This document shows, piece by piece, positions 8,355 through 15,817 of a stretch of 52,196 nucleotides of DNA. The translations under genes were made by a program, and so were the position numbers. This DNA comes from Ligilactobacillus equi DSM 15833 = JCM 10991 (GTDB taxonomy: Bacteria > Bacillota > Bacilli > Lactobacillales > Lactobacillaceae), in contig NZ_BAMI01000010.1 in the NCBI RefSeq assembly GCF_000615765.1, forward strand, positions 1 to 52,196, written 5' to 3'. Position 1 is the first letter of the stretch, and each line of letters opens with the position of its first letter. A model generated the notes under the pieces. That model did no database searches and was not told the DNA's origin. It saw only the letters and a program-made list of their open reading frames with translations.

Positions 8355-9775
8355 ATGGACACACAAGAAAAAACAGCCAAAAAGATGGCCTGGTGGACTT
8401 TAGCTTGATGGCCTTCTCTACAGTCTGGGGCTTTGGTAATGTCGTTAATGGTTACATTTATTTTGGTGGAGTTAAGGTGATTTTCTCCTGGGTCCTGATG
8501 TTTATTTTATACTTTGTTCCTTATGCTTTAATGGTAGGGGAACTAGGTTCAGTTTTTAAAGAATCAGAAGGTGGGGTATCTTCATGGGTTAATGCCACAA
8601 TGGGACCCCAAATTGCTTATTATGCTGGCTGGACTTATTGGGCTTGTCACGTGGCCTATATTTCGAGTAAAGGTACTGGTGGACTTCGGGCTTTAGCTTG
8701 GGCAATTTTTCAAGATATTACGGAATTTGACCATGCTAACACGATGATGATTCAATTAATTACGTTTGTGATTTTTGTTTTTTTCTGTTGGTTGGCTAGT
8801 CGCGGTTTAAGTGTTCTAAAAACTTTAGCAACTATTGCAGGCTCAACGATGTTTATTATGTCACTTTTATACATTTTGATGATGATAGCAGCACCTGCGA
8901 TTAATCCACATGGAATGTTACCTTTAGATTTAAGTTTCAAAAAGTTAATCCCAACTTTTAATATCAACTACTTTACTTCTCTGTCTATTTTGGTCTTTGC
9001 AGTGGGGGGATGTGAAAAAATTTCGCCCTATGTTAATAAGATGCAAAATTCATCCAAGGACTTTCCTAAAGGAATGTTTGCATTAGCGATTATGGTAATG
9101 GTTTGTGCTATTTTAGGCACCGTTGCTATGGGAATGATGTTCGATGTCCGAGATGTCAATGCACATTTCAATGATTATGTTTCTAATGGTGCTTACTGGG
9201 CCTTCCAAAAACTAGGAGCTTATTACCATATAGGAAACACTTTGATGGTGATTTATGCTTGGACGAATGTTATCGGACAATTCTCAACATTAGTCTTAAG
9301 TATTGATGCACCTTTGCGGATGCTTTTGGGAAGTAGGGAAGCCAAAAACTATATTCCAAGTAAGTTATTGAAACAAAATAAGTATGGTGCTTATACTAAC
9401 GGAATTTGGATGGTGGGTATTCTTTCTGGAGCCATCATTTTAATTCAATCTGTTGTGCCAGGAGCTACGACAGTTATGGCTCAATTGGTGAAGTTAAATG
9501 CTACTACGATGCCACTACGTTACCTGTGGGTCTTTGCTGCCTATATTGCTTTACGCGGAGGTGAAAAGCATTTCAAATCCGTTTACGTTTTTATCAAAAA
9601 TAAAACGCTTGCCGTTATCGTTGGTGGTTGGTGCTTTGCGATCACAGCGGCTTGTTGCTTATTAGGTATTTATTCACCGGACCCATTCACTCTGGCACTC
9701 AACATTTTGACACCCATTATTTTAACTGGTTTGGGTTTGATTTTACCTTGGATTAAGAAGCGTGAACAAGCTTGA
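8355..9775 (+). pseudogene. APC family amino acid permease (YjeM-like), single-base frameshift near the start
   Basis: This encodes an amino-acid transporter of the APC superfamily, resembling YjeM and glutamate/GABA exchangers. It has about 12-13 hydrophobic segments and the typical opening FSTVWGFGNVVNGYIYFGG. Translation from the ATG at 8355 (AAGGGG upstream) gives MDTQEKTAKKMAWWTLA and then hits TGA at 8406. Adding one T at 8404-8405 restores ...LALMAFSTVW and a frame of about 473 residues to 9775. The remaining 460 codons are undamaged, so this is either a very recent mutation or a sequencing error. An internal GTG start at 8393 is open but would lose the N-terminus and has no good ribosome site. 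Confidence 0.8.
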
Positions 9776-9853
9776 AAAGTTTTCTTATCTTTAGATAATG
9801 AATAATAAGAAGAAAAACCTATAAAGTTAGGCTGATTACCTGACAAAGCAGGG

Positions 9854-9879
9854 GACTAACGTGAAAGTTAGTCTTTTTT
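9854..9879 (+). terminator. Intrinsic terminator after the permease gene
   Basis: GACTAAC (9854-9860), six-base loop GTGAAA and GTTAGTC (9867-9873) form a perfect stem followed by six Ts. Confidence 0.85.
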
Positions 9880-9968
9880 GCATCATCTAAATGATGCTAC
9901 CAGATGTGAGGGTAAGGAGCTCATTTTTTCTGTCAATCGTTTAACAGAAATTTCAGAAAGGGCTTTTA

Positions 9969-9983
9969 TTGAAAACGATTTTA
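9969..9983 (+). promoter_or_regulatory. Possible catabolite-responsive element (cre) upstream of fructokinase
   Basis: TTGAAAACGATTTTA fits the CcpA cre consensus WTGNAANCGNWNNCA except for T in place of the last C. It lies about 45 bases upstream of the sugar kinase ATG, a sensible place for carbon control. Function is inferred from the match only. Confidence 0.45.
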
Positions 9984-10029
9984 AGCTAAAATAAGGGTAA
10001 TGATAAAATGACAGAAGGGAAATTTAATT

Positions 10030-10902
10030 ATGACAAAATTATACGGTGCAATTGAAGCTGGGGGAACTAAGTTTGTTTGTGCGGTGAGTGATGCCGACTT
10101 AAACATTGTAGAAAGAGTCCAAATTCCAACCACAGTTCCCGCTGAAACCATGGCGCAGGTCTTTGAATTCTTCGACAAGTATACAGTGGAAGCCATTGCC
10201 ATTGGGTCTTTTGGTCCCATTGACGTTAACAAAAACTCCGCAACTTATGGCTATGTAACAACCACTCCTAAGAAGGGCTGGGCTAACTATAACTTCTTAG
10301 ACGATATGAAGGCGCACTATGATGTACCTTATGTTTGGACAACTGATGTGAACGTAGCGGCTTACGGTGAATTAAAGCGCGGTGCTGCTAAGGGTTGCCA
10401 ATCATGTCTCTACTTAACAGTCGGAACTGGTATGGGGGGCGGTGCCGTGGTTAACGGTAAAGTACTTGAAGGTTTCGGTCACCCTGAAATGGGTCACATC
10501 ACAATGCGTCGTCACCCAGAAGACAAGTACGAAGGCTACTGCATTTACCACAAGGACTGTCTCGAGGGATTAACCTGTGGACCAGCTGTGGAAGAACGTG
10601 CGGGTGGAGTGAAAGCTTATGATATTCCTAAAGACGCTAAGGACTGGGAAATTGAAGCCTACTACTTAGCGCAAGCATGTATGGATTACACTTTAATCTT
10701 GTCACCTGAAAAAATTGTTTTCGGTGGTGGGGTTTCTAAGCAAGAACAACTTTTCCCAATGATTCGTGAATCATTCAAGGAACAAATGAAAGATTATGTA
10801 GCGACACCAGACTTGGATGACTACATTGTGCACGTAGAATTAGGTGATGATGCAGGCATCACTGGTTGTCTCTTACTCGCAATGGAAGAAGCTGCTAAAT
10901 AA
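10030..10902 (+). CDS. scrK: ROK family fructokinase
   Basis: This is a cytosolic sugar kinase of 290 residues that probably phosphorylates fructose with ATP. The N-terminal phosphate loop is GAIEAGGTKFVCAV and the ROK core is TVGTGMGGGAVVNGK. The ROK zinc site follows, with histidines and cysteines in GHPEMGHI and YEGYCIYHKDCLEGL. The YC.YH.DC spacing is characteristic of ScrK/GmuE-type fructokinases rather than glucokinases. The ATG has AGAAGGGA about ten bases upstream. It stands alone between two terminators, with a possible cre site upstream. The sugar preference is inferred from family resemblance. Confidence 0.88.
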   Translation: MTKLYGAIEAGGTKFVCAVSDADLNIVERVQIPTTVPAETMAQVFEFFDKYTVEAIAIGSFGPIDVNKNSATYGYVTTTPKKGWANYNFLDDMKAHYDVPYVWTTDVNVAAYGELKRGAAKGCQSCLYLTVGTGMGGGAVVNGKVLEGFGHPEMGHITMRRHPEDKYEGYCIYHKDCLEGLTCGPAVEERAGGVKAYDIPKDAKDWEIEAYYLAQACMDYTLILSPEKIVFGGGVSKQEQLFPMIRESFKEQMKDYVATPDLDDYIVHVELGDDAGITGCLLLAMEEAAK

Positions 10903-10906
10903 TTAT

Positions 10907-10937
10907 GAAAGGCGACGCTGTTATGTGTCGCCTTTTT
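10907..10937 (+). terminator. Intrinsic terminator after fructokinase
   Basis: AAAGGCGAC (10908-10916) pairs with GTCGCCTTT (10927-10935) around a ten-base loop, followed by a T-rich tail. Confidence 0.85.
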
Positions 10938-10993
10938 CTACTAAGGGGATAATGATGAAAAAAGGTGAGTAAGCACCCTGTAACACCCCCGTA

Positions 10994-11022
10994 TTAACTA
11001 TCAGGCAATCTCTCTGTATACT
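10994..11022 (+). promoter_or_regulatory. Sigma-A-like promoter for the 34-residue ORF
   Basis: TTAACT (10994-10999), a 17-base spacer and TATACT (11017-11022) give a close consensus match about 33 bases before the ATG at 11056. Confidence 0.55.
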
Positions 11023-11055
11023 GGAAGAAAATCAGTATTACGGAGGGATTTTTTA

Positions 11056-11160
11056 ATGGAAAAGATAACAGAAATTGTACCAGTCAACTTTAAGTTACCG
11101 GAGGTGGATCAAGCAAAGGCTCTGCTTTCCGGTAAGGGACGTCCACAGCGAAAACAGTAG
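11056..11160 (+). CDS. Small ORF, 34 residues, unknown function
   Basis: This reads MEKITEIVPVNF... and ends in a basic tail ...GKGRPQRKQ, then stops at TAG. A good promoter lies 33 bases upstream and CGGAGGGA sits eight bases before the ATG, so it is probably translated. The peptide is soluble, amphipathic in the middle and strongly basic at the C-terminus. It has no signal peptide and no double-glycine leader. I do not recognise it. It may be a genuine small protein, or the N-terminal stub of a decayed gene, since further protein-like sequence occurs about 150 bases downstream. Confidence 0.45.
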   Translation: MEKITEIVPVNFKLPEVDQAKALLSGKGRPQRKQ

Positions 11161-11447
11161 AAAAAAGATAATAGCAGATTGGGGTTAGGAAGTCCACTAC
11201 TGAAATTGGAATAGTTTTGCTTGTGCAAAATCTGCAAAAATTTTTCAATTCAACCACAATAGACAATTTAAATGAAAGAAAAATAAAAAGCTGCTATTTT
11301 TTCCCAGCCTCTAGTTGACTTACTCAAAAAAATACTACGACATTACTCAGATTGACGGTATTATGGTAGTTAATGTTGTTGATTGGTTGCTTGGCAAATA
11401 AGAGCCTAGCAGAGAGTTAGATTTTCTGATAAAAATAGTTGCAATAA

Positions 11448-11493
11448 AAACCGCCAGAAATTACGACATCAAAGCGTTAATTTCTGACGGTTT
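11448..11493 (-). terminator. Terminator of pepX
   Basis: AAACCGCCAGAAATTA (11448-11463) pairs with TAATTTCTGACGGTTT (11478-11493) with one G-U pair and a 14-base loop. On the minus strand it is followed by a T-rich tract just past the pepX stop. Confidence 0.8.
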
Positions 11494-11500
11494 ACTAGTG

Positions 11501-13912
11501 TTAATTATGCTTTAAAAATTGAAGTTGACAGTCCTCAAGTTGAAGTGTGTAGGTAAGGTCTTGATTCCCGCGGACGGTCATTTCCATGTCGGTAGCATAG
11601 ATAATTAGCCCTAATTTCCGGCCTGCTGGGATGGTGTAGAAGCTGGGCTGTAAGTCAAAGTTTACCTGATAGAAGGTATCAGCTTCGAGTTCATCATTTT
11701 GCCAGAGGCTAGTACGATTTTGGAGATTACGGTGTCCTTTAGAGATTAGCTTGAAGTCACTTTCTTGAGCAAGGGTGAATTCGACTAAATCTTCGGTGTG
11801 CCAGTGATAACCAAGGCCGAGACTTTGACGATCTAGGACGGTTGGAACCTCACCGAGACGCTTGGCCTTGCCCAGGTCAACTAACATGGCAGAAACCATT
11901 CCTACGTTTTGGTTAGACTTAATTTTAAGTTTTAAGCGTGGTGCCCCTTGAAGGGTGAGGTCTTCTTTAAGTATGTCTGTAGCGAAGAGCAAGCGGTTAT
12001 GAGTTAGGGGACTTTCTTCTTTAACCAAATCAGTCTTCCAAGCTGTCCAATCTTGTTTGTAGTGGTCAAAGTCGGCTGGTGGCAATTGGTCTTTGAAACT
12101 AACTTGTCCCCCCTGAGATTTAGCATTAGTTAGGTGTTTGGGGTTGAAATTAAAGACTTCTAGATTGCTATCCGCCTCCCAAGCCTCTAAAGCGTGCCAT
12201 TTTTCAGCTTGGACATTATCTTGGACCACAACATTAGGTAAGGTAGCGACTGCATCGTTTTGGCAGTCGTAAAGGTGATTAGAAAGCCAGAGGTTGACCA
12301 TTTGGTTAAAGTCAAGCGAGCGGAAGTTATTGATATAGATATGTTGTCCTTGGTGTAAGACAAGTTTGGTGGCGATGGGCAATTTACTTAAAGCCTTGTA
12401 GAAATTGTAGACGTTACGAGGTTTAACATTCCAGTCATTGAGACCATGAACTAACATGACGTCACACTTAACTTGGGCACTGTCATTGAGGTAGTTACGG
12501 GCGTCCCAGAATTGATTGTAGTTTCCACTTTGGCGGTCTTGCTGAACTTTGATGGTAGCTAAGGTTTGTTCAGCTTGACTTTGAACATTAAGGAAATCAC
12601 CGGCATCTTTCATCCGCGAAAGACATTCACCGGCTAAAACATCGGCATCTTCACCGGGAAAACCACCTGGAGCGACAACTAAGCCCCCATCGCGGTAGTA
12701 GTCATACCAAGAAGAAATGGCGGCTTCGGCGATGATAGTCTTCAGGCCCTCAACTCCGGTGGTAGCTGCTGCGTTAGCCAAGGTTCCGAGGTAAGATTTA
12801 CCCGTCATAGCAACGGCACCATTACACCACCAGGCATTAATGGCGCGATTGGAGGTTCGGTCGGTAAAGGCTGGACGTTTGCCATTGAGCCATTCAATAA
12901 TGGCAGTTGTGGAGGCGGTTTCCGCGACAGAACCGCAAGTCCGTAACCCTTCCGAGCCACGAGTCCCAATTCCCGCAGCATATACCACTGCAAAGCCTCG
13001 AGCAAGTAGGTAGTTATTAAGACTATAAGTAAAGGAATGGTCAAAACTTTCAATAGCTTCCTTACTATGACCGTTTAAAAGCCGTCCTTCTGGAGCAGGG
13101 GGTAACTGGTGGGGAGCGTGAATATCTTGATAGCTAACTTGGTTAGGTTCCTTTCTTATTAAAGGTACATCAACATTATGGGTGAGTTTTTGGCCCAATT
13201 CAGGGTTAGTCCCACGATTGTAGGGGCTGGCGGTGAAGACTGCTGGCACCCTCAAGCCAGCTTCGGTGTCTTTGGGGCGGATAATTTGGACTTGAAGTAA
13301 GTCGCGACGACCATCGTAATCAGTGTCGAGGTCGCTTTCCACGTAGACAACTTCATAGATTAGCTGACTTGTATCAAAAATCGGTAAGGATTTACCATTG
13401 TAAAATTGTGGCTTTTCCTTGGCGGGCAGGTTATACATTGGTAAAAAGAATCCCTGGGTAGCCAAGTAATCCAAGAAACTTTGGCCATTTTTGCGTGGTA
13501 ATTCAAGCAAGTCATACCAAGCTAGAAGTAACTCTTCCACAGTTTGTACCTGGTTGTGACTTTTGAGGCCAACTGTTTCCATGAACTTTAAACTTTCGGC
13601 AACCTCAAAGTCAACACCAACTTCGAAGCCGAGTAATTGTAAGGCCACTGCATAAAAGGCCTCTGTCTCGAGGGTATTGTTAGCCGCAAACTCTAGAAGA
13701 GTTTGGTTGGGGCGCGCTAAGAGGTTAGCCAGGTAGGCTTGCTTGGCAAGGGGTGTTTTAGCTTGACAAAAAGTCATTGCGACTAGGTTAAGCCAAAGGC
13801 TGTTGGGCGTCGTATTTTCTAAATCAATCTCCGTCAAAAATCCTAGAGTTTGCAGTTCTTTAACTGCTTGGGGATATGAGACTTGGCTATGTGCGAATTG
13901 ATGATAATGCAT
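11501..13912 (-). CDS. pepX: Xaa-Pro dipeptidyl-peptidase (PepX)
   Basis: This is a cytosolic serine peptidase (family S15) that releases X-Pro dipeptides from the N-terminus of oligopeptides, important for using proline-rich casein peptides. The protein is 803 residues, close to the lactobacillal norm. It has an N-terminal helical domain starting MHYHQFAH, the nucleophile in GKSYLGT (S373), the acid in HGLNDWNVK, the histidine in HQGQHIY, and a C-terminal jelly-roll domain. I chose the ATG at 13912, which has GAAGGTGGG upstream and the family N-terminus. A longer frame from a TTG at 13930 would include the ribosome site. It is monocistronic. It probably acts on peptides brought in by the Opp system encoded nearby. 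Confidence 0.95.
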   Translation of the reverse strand: MHYHQFAHSQVSYPQAVKELQTLGFLTEIDLENTTPNSLWLNLVAMTFCQAKTPLAKQAYLANLLARPNQTLLEFAANNTLETEAFYAVALQLLGFEVGVDFEVAESLKFMETVGLKSHNQVQTVEELLLAWYDLLELPRKNGQSFLDYLATQGFFLPMYNLPAKEKPQFYNGKSLPIFDTSQLIYEVVYVESDLDTDYDGRRDLLQVQIIRPKDTEAGLRVPAVFTASPYNRGTNPELGQKLTHNVDVPLIRKEPNQVSYQDIHAPHQLPPAPEGRLLNGHSKEAIESFDHSFTYSLNNYLLARGFAVVYAAGIGTRGSEGLRTCGSVAETASTTAIIEWLNGKRPAFTDRTSNRAINAWWCNGAVAMTGKSYLGTLANAAATTGVEGLKTIIAEAAISSWYDYYRDGGLVVAPGGFPGEDADVLAGECLSRMKDAGDFLNVQSQAEQTLATIKVQQDRQSGNYNQFWDARNYLNDSAQVKCDVMLVHGLNDWNVKPRNVYNFYKALSKLPIATKLVLHQGQHIYINNFRSLDFNQMVNLWLSNHLYDCQNDAVATLPNVVVQDNVQAEKWHALEAWEADSNLEVFNFNPKHLTNAKSQGGQVSFKDQLPPADFDHYKQDWTAWKTDLVKEESPLTHNRLLFATDILKEDLTLQGAPRLKLKIKSNQNVGMVSAMLVDLGKAKRLGEVPTVLDRQSLGLGYHWHTEDLVEFTLAQESDFKLISKGHRNLQNRTSLWQNDELEADTFYQVNFDLQPSFYTIPAGRKLGLIIYATDMEMTVRGNQDLTYTLQLEDCQLQFLKHN

Positions 13913-14046
13913 GTAATTTCCCACCTTCAAAAAGTATTTACCTTTAGTATAGCGGAAAAAATTAGATTTTGGAGTGAAAATAGGTGCATTTTTAGAGAAA
14001 ATAACTTACAATAAAGAAGTAAATGTAAAAAGAAAGGGACGTAGTC

Positions 14047-15662
14047 ATGAAAAAGAAATATCTCGCGTTACCACTTCTTGCGACGGCAGTGCTATTAGCT
14101 GCTTGTGGCAAAACGAATCAAGCAACAAGCCAAGCAAAAAACGAAACACTTACTACGGCAGTTACGGCTGAAATGGCGACTTTGGATCCAAGTCGCTATT
14201 CCGATACAACTAGTTTGGAAGCCTTGCAAAATGCCTATGAAGGACTTTACCGTTTTGATAAAAATAACAAGCCTGTCTTAGCGGGGGCTAAAAAGGTTAC
14301 AATTTCAAAAGATAAGTTAACATACACTTTTTATTTACGCAAAGATGCTAAATGGTCTAATGGTGATCCTGTTATAGCCAATGACTATGTTTACGCTTGG
14401 CGTAAAACAGTTGACCAAAAGACCGCTTCGCCTAATTCCCAACGGTTTGAACCTATCAAAAATGGGAAGCAAATTGCTAAAGAAGGAGCCGACGTCAATA
14501 GTTTAGGAGTTAAAGCTTTAGGCAAGTACAAATTGGAAGTTACTTTAGAATCGCCAATTTCTTACTTACCAGAACTTTTAGCGGGGCCCCATTTGCGCCT
14601 CAAGACCAAAAAGTAGCCGAAAAATATGGTAAGGAATATGGGACTTCAGCTAAGAAAGCAGTCTATAACGGTCCGTTTGTAATTGATGGTTGGACTGGGA
14701 CAAACCTTAAGTGGTCTTATGTCAAGAACAAGAATTACTATGCTAAAAAAGACGTGGCTTTAAAGAAGGTTAACGTTCAAGTAGTTAAAGATACTTCAAC
14801 GGCAGCTAAGCTTTTCCAAACAAATAAGTTGGACTACACGGCGCTTTCTAATGAATATATCCACCAATACAAGTCTACTAAGGGTTACCACACGCGTGCA
14901 ATTCCTTTGATTGGTTATATGAGTTTTAACACTCAAAGAGAAACTACTGGTAATGTCCACGTTCGTAAAGCCTTAGCCCAAGCCTTTAATAAGGAATTAT
15001 TAGTGAAAAAAGTGCTTTACGCAGGGCAACCATTAAACGGGATTGTACCGCAAGATTTTGCTTTTAATGCAAGTACAGGTCACGACTACCGCAAAGATGC
15101 TGGGGATATGTTGACTTATAACCTTAAGAATGCGAAGAAGGAATGGGCCGAAGCCAAGAAAGAATTGGGTAAGGATCAAATCACTATCGAAATCTTGACT
15201 TCCGATACGAGTGAATCTAAGCGAGTTGGTGAGTACCTCCAAAGTCAATTGGAAGAAAACTTAGCTGGTTTGACAGTGAAGGTTCGTTCCATTCCATTGA
15301 AGTCACGTTTGAACTCAACTACTAACTATGATTTTGATGTCGTTTATGGAACTTGGCAACCAGACTTTGCTGACCCTATTAACTTCTTATCTGATGGGGG
15401 ACAATACCACTTCGATGACGACTACAAGAACCAAGAATTCTGGGATTTGTTGAATCAAGCCTCTACGACTTACGCTACGGATAACAATAAGCGTTGGGAT
15501 GCTTTAATCAAGTCTGAAAAGCTCTTATTAAAAGACGATGCCTTTACTGCCCCTGTTTATCAAGGAGCGATGGCCTACCTCTTAAATGATAGGGTAAAAG
15601 ACTTCCAAATCTCTCCATATGGGACGGTGGTCTTCTACCGTAATACCAAATTAGCTGAATAA
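14047..15662 (+). pseudogene. OppA-like peptide-binding lipoprotein, single-base frameshift
   Basis: This is a substrate-binding lipoprotein of the SBP_bac_5 family that delivers oligopeptides to an Opp transporter. The signal peptide ends in the lipobox LLAAC (C20). Motifs shared with the oppA at 25308 include WSNGD, the VYAW segment and YNGPF. Frame one stops at 14616 after ...LLAGP. Restoring one base in the GGGGCCCC run (14583-14590) yields ...LAGPPFAPQDQKVAEKYG and an intact frame of about 538 residues ending at 15662. No transporter genes are adjacent, so it would be an orphan binding protein. Its ribosome site AAAGGGA is well placed. Whether the lesion is real or a base-calling error is open. 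Confidence 0.85.
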
Positions 15663-15668
15663 AAAAAG

Positions 15669-15703
15669 TGACCTGTCGATTTTGATTATCGGCAGGTCTT
15701 TTT
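15669..15703 (+). terminator. Intrinsic terminator after the orphan oppA-like gene
   Basis: GACCTGTCGAT (15670-15680) pairs with ATCGGCAGGTC (15688-15698) around a seven-base loop, followed by a T run. Confidence 0.85.
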
Positions 15704-15817
15704 GAGTAAAAACTCGAAAATGCGACACTAATCTCATTTTATAGCTTACTTTTTTTGATGATAAGGATTAAAATTTTTAATTGAACAAAGAAAGTAGAAT
15801 TGAAAGGGGGACTTACT

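Larger units (their letters stand above)
10938..11500. other. 560-base region with one small ORF and gene-fragment-like sequence
   Basis: Between the fructokinase and pepX terminators there is no long gene. It holds a promoter and a 34-codon ORF (annotated separately). A 14-bp bulged inverted repeat (11160-11177 with 11291-11303) encloses about 113 bases. A 28-codon open stretch (about 11315-11401, beginning TTGACT and ending in DWLLGK) looks like protein sequence but has no ribosome binding site. Together these suggest remnants of a decayed small gene, but the parent gene is not recognised. Confidence 0.4.

Noticed and set aside
8393-8404. GTG at 8393 as true start of the permease
   Set aside because: It has no ribosome site and would drop the conserved N-terminus. 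The upstream ATG with AAGGGG plus a single-base loss explains the data better.
9820-9853. Possible riboswitch-like hairpins between the permease and its terminator
   Set aside because: The CCTGACAAAGCAGG hairpin lies downstream of the permease stop, matches no class I know, and is adequately explained as sequence next to a terminator.
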